Of a stretch of DNA of 64,000 bases, positions 23,718 to 34,931 are shown piece after piece. Numbering within the stretch: the first letter of the stretch is position 1; every line of letters begins with the position of its first letter. The notes beneath the pieces were generated by a model. The model was not told the DNA's origin, did not search any database, and worked only from the letters and a program-made list of their open reading frames with translations. A program made the position numbers and the translations under genes. Source of the stretch: Irpex lacteus (Eukaryota > Basidiomycota > Agaricomycetes > Polyporales > Irpicaceae); NCBI GenBank assembly GCA_001986395.2, contig MQVO02000026.1, positions 124,001-188,000 on the forward strand, read 5' to 3'.

Positions 23718-25073
23718 TTTAGCTGCAAGGCAGCGTTAGTTACTTATCATAACCACTACTGAACCCTTGTTAATTGTAGAAGCACTGTGGCCACTTGGTG
23801 GAGAGGGGAATGCACGCAGATTCCCCGAAAAATGACCGCCAAAGCCTCGACGTTGCGAATACCCTGCGCCTTACGCCGGGAGAACTTCTTTTGGAAACGC
23901 AGCCGGTGATGTTAAGGGTCACGGTTGATACGTGTGGAACGGTGATGGACCCAGCCGTGGGTACGCGGTCGCACGACGTTCAACCTCTTCACCAGCCCAT
24001 CTCCCTTCCGACTCTATCCTCTCCATCTCACACACCTCAGCATCCAACACCTGCTTTTGCCGAGCTTCCTGCTCTCTCTTGTGGTGCTTACCCCGTCTTT
24101 CTCGCGATCCAGTTTGATTTTAACCTACACCGTTCTTGTGCGCCGTTCCGCAGGTACCACGCTCGATAACGGTGCCGGTCATCAGTCGTAACAAGAAGCT
24201 GCCATATGACTATAGGAGGTGACAACTTCACATAGCATGCAAGGACCGATAACAAGGTAACCTTGGACGAACCTGTTTAGGTGTCTGCCTCCATTGCTGT
24301 TTGACACGATCTAAAGGAGCGCGGGGAACAGCCCGTTAAATCCGGAAATCGTCGATAAGACTGCCGTCCAGGACCCGGCGCAAGGTGTGTAATATCTTGT
24401 TGAAGTTTTTCAATTTTCTTCGCGCCTTTACCAGCGGATGAAGCGTAATGGCTACACCTCGAGCCTTCCCAATGGGCATCCATGCTTATGCTGTGATATG
24501 CGAGCCTCCTAACTATCATGAGGTTTTGTCTGACGTCGGCTCTCGACAGCGCAAATGTTATTTTGGCATTGCTGAGATCCGTAGTGAGGCGTGGTTGCAA
24601 GTCAACGCACTCCAAAATATGATATCTCTGATATTTTCTTCCTGTGAGTGCACGCAAAGTACTTACTCCGTGGGAAAGTGGTGAACTTACCTTCCTAATT
24701 CGCAGGAACTATAGCTAAATCCTACACGAAGTGTCTTCTGGTGTATTGCTCTATCATGCCATCTGCCATACGATACTCGTGCGCATTTTCGGATACAACG
24801 GCCAGATGAGCGCCAGTCTCACCTCCCACGCGTGTCGTGGTCACTGGACTGTGTTCATACTCCTTTTTAGGCAGTAGTTACGTCACATTCTACTACAACG
24901 TGATTATAGTCAAGGGCGTTTCGGTCTCGTCTGCCAATGCCAGCCATCCCGACGTTCTGATGGACGAAAATACCCCAGTTTCTCCCCAAGCTCCGGCTTG
25001 CTTCAAAAACTGGACCGGTTCAAGCTCGGACGTTCTCCAACCCCCATAACGATTACCGTAGGGGTTGCCCACC

Positions 25074-28000
25074 ATGCTGCCCACTTTCCTGACCGGGTTT
25101 TTACTTCTTGCAACCACGCATCTCTCATATGTTGTTGGGAGGCAGGCGTCAAAATTGCAGGAGAGCCTGTTTCCTGAAAGGTTTTTGGCGGAAAATGTCA
25201 CCCATTCTCTGAACGTCTCCACCTGTCCAGGTGTGTTCGACTTTTAGCGCATATTTATTACCACGGGAATACTAAATACAACAACACAAGGGTACACTCT
25301 TTCTGGCCTTCAGCAGACTAAAACAGGGCTACTTGCACACCTGAATCTTGCTGGACCAGCGTGCAACGCTTTCGGACAAGATATCGCGAATTTGACGCTT
25401 GAAGTAACTTACGACTCTACCACGAGGCATGGGTTTCCCTTTCGCAATAGTAGCTCGGGATATTGATACGGATATAGATTGCACGTGAACATCCAGGACA
25501 CCGCAAAAGCACAGTTCACTGTCCCGTCCTCAGTGGTGGATCTCTCCTCAGCGCCGAAATCTATCCACAAGAACAACTCCGACCTCATCTTCAACTACGA
25601 ACCTTCCCCGTTCGCGTTCTGGATCACGCGCAGATCTGAGCCAGACGCTCAACCTCTTTTTGACACCCGTGTATCCTCATTGCCAACTACCCCCATTCCG
25701 CCAGTCATCTCCGAGGACAACTCGACTGCTCTGGATGCTTTCCCGCTAGTTTTCGAAGATCAATACCTGCAACTCACCTCCGCACTTCCTCTCGGTGCTA
25801 ATATTTACGGCTTAGGGGAAGTCGTTGCCAGCAGTGGCTTCAGGCGTGACGTTGGTACAGATGGTGGTGTCGGTACTATTCAGACTATGTGGGCTCGTGA
25901 CATAGCGGACCCCATAGATGAGAATGTGTAAGTCCTCTACCGGCTCTTGCGCGTCCTATTTCTCACCTTCTTATGAACATAGCTACGGCTCACACCCAAT
26001 CTATCTTGAACATCGTTTCAACGAAACAACCAACCGCTCGCAGTCCCATGGCGTCTTCTTATTCAGGTGGGTTCCACGCTCATAAGTGCATGACCCCGAG
26101 ACTGACCACGGGGTGGCACAGTGCATCTGGATCTGATATCCTTCTTCTGACACCACCGTCTTCCAACGTATCGCTGATCGAATACCGCCTGATTGGTGGA
26201 ACCCTCGACTTCTACTTCTTTTCGGGACCAACACCACAGAAGGTCATCCAGCAATATGGAGAGTTGGTCGGTCTGCCTACTTGGCAGCCCGCTTTCGGCT
26301 TCGGTTTCCACCTCTGTAGATGGGGCTACAAGGATGTCAACGAGACTCGAGATCAAGTTACCAAAATGCGAGAGGCTAACATACCACTGGAAGGTAATGC
26401 ACCAGATGTAGGCTTGCCCTCGGACATAATACTTACTAGCGTTCTAGTCATGTGGAATGACATTGATGTCTACCATGCCGTCCGCGATTTCACTACTGAT
26501 CCGGTTTCTTTCCCCGCGGACGAAGTGCGATCGTTCATAGAAGATCTGGTAAGCCGAACCCTAGAGTTACTGTCTCTCCAATCCTGATACATTTTTACCA
26601 GCACGCCCACCACCAACACTACATTCCGATCGTTGATGCAGCGGTTGCTAAACAGGTCAATTCCAGCGATATTGTAGGTTTCTCTTCGCGTCATTCGCTG
26701 TTGCGCGGCTGATTTGGGCTGATAGTACGATTCGTACACACGAGGCGTCGAGCTGTACGTCACCGTTTTAGTATTAGTGACCCAAGCGCTGACATAGGGG
26801 TACTATCATCTAGCGATACTTTCATCAAGAACCCAGATGGATCAGAGTACGTTGGTCAAGTCTGGCCAGGATACACCGTCTTCCCTGACTGGTTCTCCAA
26901 AAACTCTGACAAATACTGGGCCGAGGCTCTCACGAACTGGTCCAGTTCTGGTGTTCTGTTCTCTGGAATATGGCTGGACATGAACGAGGCTTCGTCCTTC
27001 TGCGATGGTTCCTGGTAAGGACTCATCTTTCGCCGCCACGATCACCGTTCTCATTCATGACCGACCTCTAGCGGAACTGGGGCTGATATTTCAAACACGA
27101 GCGTACCGTTCATCCTCCCTGGAGAGCCTGGAAACTTCATTACCGATTATCCTGAAGGGTAAGAGTTTGATCCACTCTTTGTTTTTCAAGTTCGCACAGT
27201 CACACCGAATCTCAGATACAACTCCACGATATCTGGGCCTAGCGGTAACATTACTGTCAATGGCACTTTCACGTACAACCAGTCTTTGGTAACTACTCTC
27301 GCCAAGCGTGGTATCGGCGCCGGAAACCAAAGCGGAGTTGACCTTAACACGCCACCCTACGCCATCCACAACGGTACGTCACCGCATAAGTCGAAGTGGA
27401 ACTAAACTGATACACGGCTACAGGTAATGGACGTCTCTCTATTCACGCTCTCGCAACCAACGCTACTCATGCTGGGGGGTATGCTGAACTTGACGTACAC
27501 AACCTTTGGGGTTTAATGGAGGAGAAAGCCACACACAAGGCTCTTCAAGCTATCCAACCCGGCAAGCGACCTTTCATCATCAGTCGCTCGACGTTTGCCA
27601 GCTCCGGCAAATGGACGGGTCACTGGCTGGGCGACAACTACAGCAAGTGGCAGTACATGTACTTCAACATTCAAGGAGTCCTCCAATTCCAGATCTTCCA
27701 GATTCCCTTCGTCGGCGCAGATACATGCGGATTCAATGTCAACACGGATGAGGAGCTTTTGCAACCGCTGGATGCAACTGTCTGCATTCATGCCGTTCTA
27801 TCGGAACCACAACATCAAGGGTGCGATCTCCCAGGAGCCATATCGCTGGGATAGTGTGGCGAATGCTTCCCGCACAGCAATCACTCAACGCTATACGCTC
27901 TTGCCATACTGGGTATGTCGGTTACGTCTGCTGACCAGTAATATGACACTAATCAATAATTTAGTACACGTTGTTCGCCAACTCCTCGCAATCCGGTGTC

Positions 28001-28706
28001 CCACCTGTGCGGGCGTTGTTCTACGAGTTCCCTGACGAGCCTGAACTCTACGCTGTGGACAGACAGTATCTGGTGGGACGCGACATTCTGGTTACGCCGG
28101 TTTTGACCCCCAATGCCTCTACTGTCGATGGTTAGTAGCATACCCTTAGTAGTCCTAGTGATACATCATGAACGCTAAATCTTTTTATTAGGTATCTTCC
28201 CCGGTCGTGGCAGCGTAACTTGGCGTGACTGGTACACGCACGATGTTGTTAATGCCACCTCCGGCGCGAACACTACCCTCGCTGCCCCTCTTGGACACAT
28301 CAACGTTCACATTCGTGATGGCGCCGCTCTCCTTCTGCACTCTAAGCCAGCCTATACTACCACTGAGACCAGAGCCGGCCCCTACTCTCTCCTGATCTCT
28401 CAGTCGGCGGATGGTTCTGCTTCAGGCAGTGCTTATATCGATGATGGAGAGACCCTCCCTCCTACACCCAGTCGCACTCTCGAATTTCACGCCTCCAAAG
28501 GGTCACTCAAGATTTCTACCGAGGGCAACTTCCACGTCTCCCAGAAGTTGGATACCATTACCATCCTTGGCACGAGCAAGCCGTCAAATGTTATCGTTAA
28601 CGGCAAATCGGTGAAGGGCTTCGAGTATTTGCCGTCACAGCAAAAGCTTGTCATTAGCAAACTTAGCATAGACCTCAACCACGCCGTGAATGTCAAATGG
28701 GTCTAA
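25074..28706 (+). CDS. secreted GH31 alpha-glucosidase
   Basis: A multi-exon gene of roughly 880-900 codons. It hydrolyses terminal alpha-1,4-linked glucose from maltose and malto-oligosaccharides outside the cell. The signal peptide is [20 protein letters not shown]. The N-terminal domain has [15 protein letters not shown] and [13 protein letters not shown], typical of fungal maltases. Catalytic motifs follow: the nucleophile Asp in [13 protein letters not shown] (about 26970-27000) and the acid/base Asp in GHWLGDN (about 27620). After these come [17 protein letters not shown] and the C-terminal beta domains ending NVKWV. Many N-glycosylation sequons are present (for example NVS, NAT, NTT). 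At the exon 2/3 junction, a GC donor at 25427 gives the family-typical TTRLHVNI, while a GT donor at 25433 adds two residues. The ATG was chosen because it begins the signal peptide. Confidence 0.94.
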
Positions 28707-29220
28707 GTAACAAGGAGACTAATGATTCTACGACGATGCCTCATAACCGAAATGAATGGATGCGACTTTGCTACGTATCATCTCATGTACTTCGATACGA
28801 TTGAAAAAATTCTCGTACAGTATGAAAGAAATTACAACTTGACTCGTTGAAGCGCAGCTATTCGGCTATACACTACGCAGTTAATCGCGCAGAGGACTTT
28901 GGCATGTCCTCTTCCTCGACAGTATGATCGCCTCAAATGAATACCACAACATGGATTAGTTTGTTAGGTCTCCAAGCCTCCGAAGGCGGTGGAAATAAAG
29001 AGGTCGAGAATTGGCAACACTTCACCGAAATTCACAGTCGAGAACCAGATAGGGCACATATGTTTTCTCATCTAAGACACAAAACGATATACCCGATACG
29101 CGAGGTTCATACTATGGCATCCAGATTCATCGCAAGATACATATATTCATACAAGTCCTAATGAAGGAGCACTCAAACGACATGATAGAAATACACTTAA
29201 ATTTATATCTACAGAGACGT
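28707..29220. other. convergent intergenic region
   Basis: About 510 bases between the stops of the alpha-glucosidase (+) and the monooxygenase (-). AT-richer 3' UTR-like sequence; no gene seen. Confidence 0.5.
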
Positions 29221-31691
29221 CTAATCCCACTTAACAGGAGCAGAATAACGCTCATCAAGAAGACCTTCCTGTTTAGCCTTGATTTCTGTATATACCAAAC
29301 AGGTTGTAAGTGGGGCAAGATAATAGAGCATGGGTGATAGACACTTACGCAAAGCCAGAGTCTTGGAATAGAAGCGACACCAAGCAAAGTTGCCTGAAAG
29401 CGCACAACGTCAGCAGGTTACCCAAATTGCAATTTACCACACCACAGATACTCACCCATCATTAGCCACATGTTGTCGACACCCATTTCTTTCCAACAAC
29501 TTCTGATCTCGCCCTCATCGTTGAGACCCCAGATCGGCGTGAGCTTCTTGCCAATCTCCTCACCCACAAGCTCACGGATGGGCTCACGACCGTCGCCGTA
29601 CCCGGTGGCAAACAAGACCACGTCCGCCTTGAGTTCACTGCCGTCGTCGGCAATGAGACCATCCTTCGTGAACTGCTTGATTCCGCCACTGCCGGACTTG
29701 AGTTTAATCTTGCCATCAATGATCATTTGGGATGCACCAACGTCTGTTAACGACATGTCGGAATGACATACACATGTAGAATAAGGTTACAGCAGACGTA
29801 CCGAGATAGTAGCCACCAAGTCGCATGAGCGCGAGAATCAGGAAGCCAGAATCATCTTCGCCCATGGTTAGGCCGAATCCTGCCTTTCGGAGGCCGTCGA
29901 GTAGCTCCCTAGGATACTGTGTTAGTCACGTTCACAGTGGATACATAGCAGCAATGACGTACTTATCGGCCTCAGCGATGTCGGCCGCAATACGCTTGTG
30001 TACCATCTTACGATAGAGGATGGGCATAGAGTTGTCGATAAGGTCTGCAACCTCGGTGGGGGGACCACCTTCCCAGTATGTGCCTACAACGATGCGCGGT
30101 CAGAGGTCGAACGAGCCCATAACTTGAAGGACAGGCTTACCCTGCATTAGGCGAGGCATCCCGTTCTTGGTCGTCATAATATAAGTCTTACTGCGCTGCC
30201 ACAAGGTGACATCTAGGACACGACAGTCAGACTATATTGTCATAGTATGAGTAGCACTAGGTCTACTCACCGACTCCGTGGTTGGCATAGTCTGCGGCGA
30301 TATCATGGGCTATATATGTGAAAAAAGAATACGTGAGATATTTTGGGTTATCTGGAAGAATACGATACTACTTACCTGATGTGCAAGCTCCAACGACGAC
30401 AACCTTCTTGCCTGCGTGGTCTGTGGCCTTATTATGTTGTGTCGAGTGCAAAATTTGGCCTTGGAAATCATCCTGAAACATTTTTAGCGTCCTGACCAAT
30501 GTCCCCATACAATGCGTGTGACGTACCATTCCAGGGATCTTGGGCATCTTGGGCGTACCTCCGCCAATGCCGAGGGCAAATACGACGTGATTCGGATGAA
30601 GGACACGGTTCTTGTCTCCACGTTGCACTGTAACCTCCCACTTTCCAGAGTCGAGCTTCTTGACGTTCAGAACCTTGGACGAGGTCCAAATGTCGATCTC
30701 GAGAGACTTAGCATAGAACTCGAGCCAGTCGGCGAGCTGATAGAGGAATATAGTGAGCGGGTATTAGGAAGAACAAGATATACGCCCTTAACTAACCTTC
30801 TGCGCGGGTGTGTATACAGGCCACGAGTCAGGGAACCTGGAAAACGGGGTCAGGTAATGCTCTCTGAACTAGACAAAATGAAACTCATACTTCAGGTAGG
30901 GCATGTGGTCGTACCCTAGGAGGATACAGTGTGAGATGTACATCGTAGCTCATTATGACAAGATGGCACTTACAAACAACGTCATGCAAGCATAGGGCAG
31001 CGTATCGATGTCTCCATTGATCTCCAACCCTCGCCTGCTTCTCGCAAACGAGCGTAGATACACCCAACAGCTTCAGTCGAGCAGCGATCTCCAAGCCACT
31101 CTGGCCGCCGCCAACGACAAGAACCTCCGGGTCACGGTCGGCGAACTCCATCTCCTGCTCGCGCTGTGCGATCCACTTGCCGTGGTTAGGCGCAAAGTTG
31201 CGTTTCCAGCCGGACTTCTCGGGGAAGTCTCTCAGACTCTCCAGATTGGTGAAGACGTTGTGGGCCTTCCACTCCCGCTGGCCATTCCCGTTGTCGATGG
31301 GTACGAGGCGGAAGACACCAGAGCCAGAGCCGATGTTGTTGTCGAAGGTGAAGTGACCGCGAATCCACGCGAGGTCTTCGTACAAATCGTCGACTTTGGC
31401 GAAGGAGAGCTGGAAGTTCGAGAGTTTCGAGCGTGTAAGACGGTCAGTGAGGAACTGCTTGATCTTCTCTGGACCTTGGAACGTGCGCAGATCCCAGGTA
31501 AGGGTGAGGATGTCGCGCCACCACGCGTCGTCTGTGAGACGCGACAGGACACCGTCGATATCGCCCTTCTCTACAACGGCGGCGAACGAGTTGAGCCAGT
31601 CCCGAGCAACCTGCTCATGATCAATATTCTTGATTTCAGAGGTAGGAATGCCGAGCTTAGCGGTGGTAGGAAGTTCTGTGGTGACAGGCAT
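29221..31691 (-). CDS. flavin-containing monooxygenase with N-terminal NTF2/SnoaL-like region
   Basis: A multi-exon gene of about 600 aa, starting MPVTTELPTTAKLG and ending VKWD. It would use FAD, NADPH and O2 to oxygenate a soft nucleophile or ketone. Residues about 20-150 resemble the NTF2/SnoaL fold that precedes the FMO domain in this fungal group (HEQVARDWLNSFAAVVEKGD, LTLTWDLRTFQG). The FAD Rossmann motif is VLVVGGGQSGLEIAARL. The FMO fingerprint F-x-G-x3-H is in DDFQGQILHSTQHNK, followed by the NADPH Rossmann motif VVVVGACTSAHDIA and LFATGYGDG near the end. The frame is open upstream to 31829, but a GTAAGT donor at 31760 and an acceptor at 31695 mark a 66-nt 5' UTR intron, so the ATG at 31691 was kept. 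Distant kin include YUCCA-type enzymes; the substrate is unknown. Confidence 0.9.
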
Positions 31692-32772
31692 GACCTTGAA
31701 TGAATCGAAGAACGGATGAGAGGCTAGGGGAGGACGGGATTGAATGAACTCTAGACTTACGTCGAATATTAAGTACTGCTTCTTCTTCTTCTCTATCTCT
31801 GTGCGGTGTTCACGTGTGCACCTGACCAAGGTTCCGACGATTCCAAGCTAGTACGAACAAGAGACATGGGAAAAGAGGCGGTATGGTCAGTTGACTACTT
31901 GAGTGTCGCACGGTTTCAAGACGGGATACTCACGAGAACCTTGGCAGTTACCTAAACGGCTCAGCTATGACATAACCTGCAGATAATAGTCTAGGGTGTA
32001 TACCCTCGTCACAGCATTCCAGTCAGGGGCCGCAGCAACTAGCTGTTCATGTGAGTGACGTGGCGCTTCGAGGGCACAGTATTTTGAGACCGCAAATAAC
32101 GCATAAGATGGGGGAGTACACAAAGCACAATCGTTAGTTTCAGCGATCAGCGCACCGGAATGTGGGGATGTGGGGATGTGGGGTAACAAAAGACATATCG
32201 AGGAGATCATGAGAACACGAATATCATGCGAAATTGAGCTCCGCAACTTTTGCGATTCAGTAGATTCAAAATCAAACGAATGAAGAACAAGAATGGACAA
32301 TCAAGTGTTAGTCCACTGCTGTCAAAGCCTGGGCGGTCGTAGTGTGGGTATGTCAAGTGAGGGTACACGAGACGTATTTTGGAGCGATGCCACGCTAACC
32401 AGCCCAATTCGCTTGATTTTGACAAGTCTTGGGGAGGATGATGTGGAAATTGAAGATGACAGCTGATCCAAACCGTATCGTGGCTATGTTTCATTAAGGA
32501 TCCATTGCAGTAAACCGGCCAACCAGCAGGCTTGACAAATCACGTACCCCAAAGATAACCGCTATTCCGCTCGTCCCGTCAGATCATCCCTTGAGTATTT
32601 CCAATTACCCCACGGGGTAGACAGATAGGCTTGTTCCCATGATACCCCACGGTGCAGTACCGCCGGCAGTGCGATGTCTAGGAGACCCTTTCAGGGCAAG
32701 TTACGCCTGCAGAGTCTAGCCAGTGAAAACAATCCATGTTTGAGTACAACGTAAGCTCAGAGTTATAAGCAT
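31692..32772. other. intergenic region with a short tandem repeat
   Basis: About 1.1 kb upstream of the monooxygenase. It holds three tandem copies of an 8-bp unit TGTGGGGA (32161-32183, last copy incomplete). Short antisense frames at 31965-32494 have no recognisable features. Confidence 0.5.
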
Positions 32773-33089
32773 TACGGTTGCCCAGCAGGGTCAGGTCTAA
32801 TGTTCAGCTCCCAAGGTCAAGTTCTTCGTTTGTTTTCATCAGTTTCACGTTGTCCGAGCCCCGTCCGACTAAGCGAACCAGATTCTTGCCAGGATCTGCT
32901 TACGTAATCTTCCCGATGCGTCTGGTACCTAGATCAAGCGCTCGATAGCCATAGATAACACGATAACTGGTGCTCGTCGTGTTCAACGATGAGCGCGCCT
33001 TGTGAGTATATCCCTTCGTTCCGCTTCGTTTTTCCTAGTTCTTTTATGCATTGAGGTGTATTAATAGCTGTATAGTACAACTGTTACGT
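32773..33089 (+). repeat. left arm of the inverted repeat
   Basis: Pairs with 33732-34051. It contains an ATG followed after 13 nt by a GTGAGT donor (33002) and ends near a TATAG acceptor (33075). Confidence 0.85.
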
Positions 33090-33131
33090 TTTATCAATGA
33101 AATATACTCTCAATTTGGTACGAGAGCATGA
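32989..33131 (+). CDS. tentative two-exon micro-ORF in left arm
   Basis: Exon 1 (32989-33001) and exon 2 (33076-33131), separated by a 74-nt GTGAGT...TATAG intron, would encode 22 aa starting MSAPLQLLRFINEI. It matters only because the right-arm copy, on the other strand, splices identically and continues in a related sequence. It could be a truncated copy or simply non-coding. Confidence 0.2.
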
Positions 33132-33162
33132 TCTATAGGTAGCTACATGACAAGTTTGCTAC

Positions 33163-33511
33163 CTATTCATGTGCTCTACAGCCCCCTATATGCATTGGGG
33201 TTGAGACCTACGGTCAGAATCGTATCAATAGCAGTCAATAACTCTTACCAGATACCAAAGAGTGAGGGGAGACGGTCTCTGTAACTGCACAGGCGAAGAG
33301 GATGACGAGAAATGCGTGATTTATTCTCAGTTGTATTGGCCTAACCTAAGTGCTTCGACTTACTTCTGCCGCTATCCACAGCTCGTATACCTTCCACGTA
33401 ACGCCTTGAGTAGGGTATTTTTATGGAGCTGATCACGATTCTGAACTTACTTTGTGTCCTTCGTTCTTGTGGGGACCTGTACAGCACTTGAATAGGTGAT
33501 AGCTTGGCCAT
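33163..33511 (-). CDS. tentative four-exon small gene in the spacer
   Basis: Exons 33451-33511, 33364-33404, 33249-33284 and 33163-33207 chain in phase with GTAAGT, GTAAGT and GTAAGA donors and AG acceptors, to 60 aa from MAKLSPIQVLYRSPQ to a stop after GGCRAHE. The introns are 46, 79 and 41 nt, the last very short. No family is recognised. The frame is also open upstream of the ATG to 33745, so the real 5' end may lie further out. Four consistent junctions in 350 bp are suggestive but not proof. Confidence 0.25.
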
Positions 33512-33632
33512 TTCGCTTTTTCTCACACTGTTGGTTCTATAACATCGTGTAAGGATGTGGCGGGAGCGAAAAAACTTGTCTATACTTATATTAACAGGTG
33601 TAAGACAGAATTGAGACGTTACTACGAGGCCG

Positions 33633-33832
33633 CTATGCCTGCATTGTATGTGAGAGAGCGCTTTGATACCAGGAGGAAGAGGAGGAGATTGAATACTCCA
33701 TGTAGGATGGACTTGATATTTGATTAATCGGACGTAGCAGTTGTACTATACAGCTATTAATACACCTCAATGCATAAAAGAACTAGGAAAAACGAAGCGG
33801 AACGAAGGGATATACTCACAAGGCGCGCTCAT
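33633..33832 (-). CDS. tentative two-exon small gene in right arm
   Basis: Exon 1 (33820-33832) and the 74-nt intron (33746-33819) are identical to those in the left arm. Exon 2 (33633-33745) gives 41 aa starting MSAPLQLLRPINQI, followed by a Ser-rich tail. The first 14 residues match the left-arm product except for Pro/Phe and Gln/Glu changes. No known family and no CaaX end. Confidence 0.22.
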
Positions 33833-34051
33833 CGTTGAACACGACGAGCACCAGTTATCGTGTTATCTATGGCTATCGAGCGCTTGATCTAGGTACCAGA
33901 CGCATCGGGAAGATTACGTAAGCAGATCCTGGCAAGAATCTGGTTCGCTTAGAGGTCGGACGGGGCTCGGACAACGTGAAACTGATGAAAACAAACGAAG
34001 AACTTGACCTTGGGAGCTGAACATTAGACCTGACCCTGCTGGGCAACCGTA
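33732..34051 (-). repeat. right arm of the inverted repeat
   Basis: Reverse complement of 32773-33089, with an extra CTC at about 33950. Confidence 0.85.
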
Positions 34052-34931
34052 GCATAGAATGTCAGACCGGATAGCCAACAGTCGAGATCGAATACATCCT
34101 TTGCTGCATAATCACGGTTGACGATGCAAGAGCGGACGAAGTCGGTACGGGGTGACGCCACAAAGTCTATCACCTGCCCTTTACGGACAGCTGGGTTTAA
34201 ACCGTGCAGCGGGCGCTTTCAAAAGCCAAGGCTTTAACTTTGCTTCGACTACAGGTTTATACCATGCTTGCTCTGTATTATCGCTATGGCTGCATCAACA
34301 GCGAAAGTAGGCTTATATTTTACAGACTCTCAAACCGGATACAAACGATATGGACATGGTTGCCCGGTATCTTCCGACTCTAGCCATTTGAACAATTGAA
34401 GTAGTACCAAGGAAGAAACTTCAAATTCATCTTAATTTTGAAGGCGCAGTCCCTCAACCCAATTCACGACGAAGTCTGACTTTTCTCTGCACCCAGAACT
34501 ACTATCCAGCCAATCGTGCGACTTCTCTTTCGCTCAGAAGTCAAAATGCGAGGGAACCGAGTATGTTTCGCAGGCCCGAGTTCATGGCGCCTCAGTACGG
34601 TGTCGCACAAAGCGACGAAGGCTCCAGTTAATAGTTGCACAGCTGCTTACCCCTTGTCAGACCCTGGACAAAGAAGCCAGAATCAGTAGACTTTCATGTC
34701 AAATGTAGGAGAATTTCGACGTGCAACGTCGAAAACTGTGCAGACGTTTGCGCCCACAGGCGCAAAAGCTATCTGAGGATGCCTCTCCTTGCCTTTGCCT
34801 GGTATAAGATGAACGACCACAAGCAGAGAATGGTCCTCTCAGGGATAATTCGACTGACTCCTAGGCCTTGTGCGAGTGCTCGCTGTCTCTCACTACGAAA
34901 CTACTACGACCAAGCCCCACGATTCGACGAA
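34052..34931. other. intergenic region
   Basis: About 880 bases between the cassette and the next gene. It contains two perfect hairpins (34714-34766). No supportable gene. Confidence 0.45.
34714..34766. repeat. two adjacent perfect hairpins
   Basis: TTTCGACGT-GCA-ACGTCGAAA (34714-34734) is followed 12 bases later by TTTGCGCC-CACA-GGCGCAAA (34747-34766). They lie about 170 bp upstream of the ATG at 34932. They might be protein-binding sites or RNA hairpins; nothing else supports a role. Confidence 0.65.

Larger units (their letters stand above)
20749..25073. other. gene desert 3
   Basis: About 4.3 kb without a supportable gene. The minus strand from 22160 to 21260 has a run of overlapping open frames with scattered splice-like signals, but no frame chain gave a recognisable domain. 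Two inverted-repeat structures (22801-22823 and 23330-23717) are listed separately. The last few hundred bases are presumably the promoter of the alpha-glucosidase gene. Confidence 0.4.
32773..34051. mobile_element. inverted-repeat cassette (foldback-like element or inverted duplication)
   Basis: A 317-nt left arm (32773-33089) and a 320-nt right arm (33732-34051) are near-identical reverse complements. They differ by one 3-nt indel and a few changes near the inner edge, and enclose a 642-bp spacer. The ends are TACGGTTGCC and GGCAACCGTA. They are flanked directly on both sides by GCAT (32769-32772 and 34052-34055), a possible 4-bp target-site duplication. No transposase is encoded. A non-autonomous foldback/MITE-like element or a recent inverted segmental duplication both fit. 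Confidence 0.6.

Noticed and set aside
24187..24276. Sequence resembling the 3' end of 18S rRNA (GTCGTAACAAG and AACAAGGTAACC...GAACCTG)
   Set aside because: Only short blocks match and the conserved segments around them are missing. It is too weak to call an rRNA fragment; a BLASTN against fungal rDNA would settle it.
31008..31703. 231-codon open frame on the plus strand
   Set aside because: Antisense shadow of the monooxygenase exon 1, which has clear NTF2-like and FAD motifs on the minus strand.
31689..31829. 46-residue N-terminal extension of the monooxygenase from an upstream ATG
   Set aside because: The segment contains a 66-nt intron with GTAAGT (31695-31760), so the upstream ATG is not continuous with the protein in spliced RNA.
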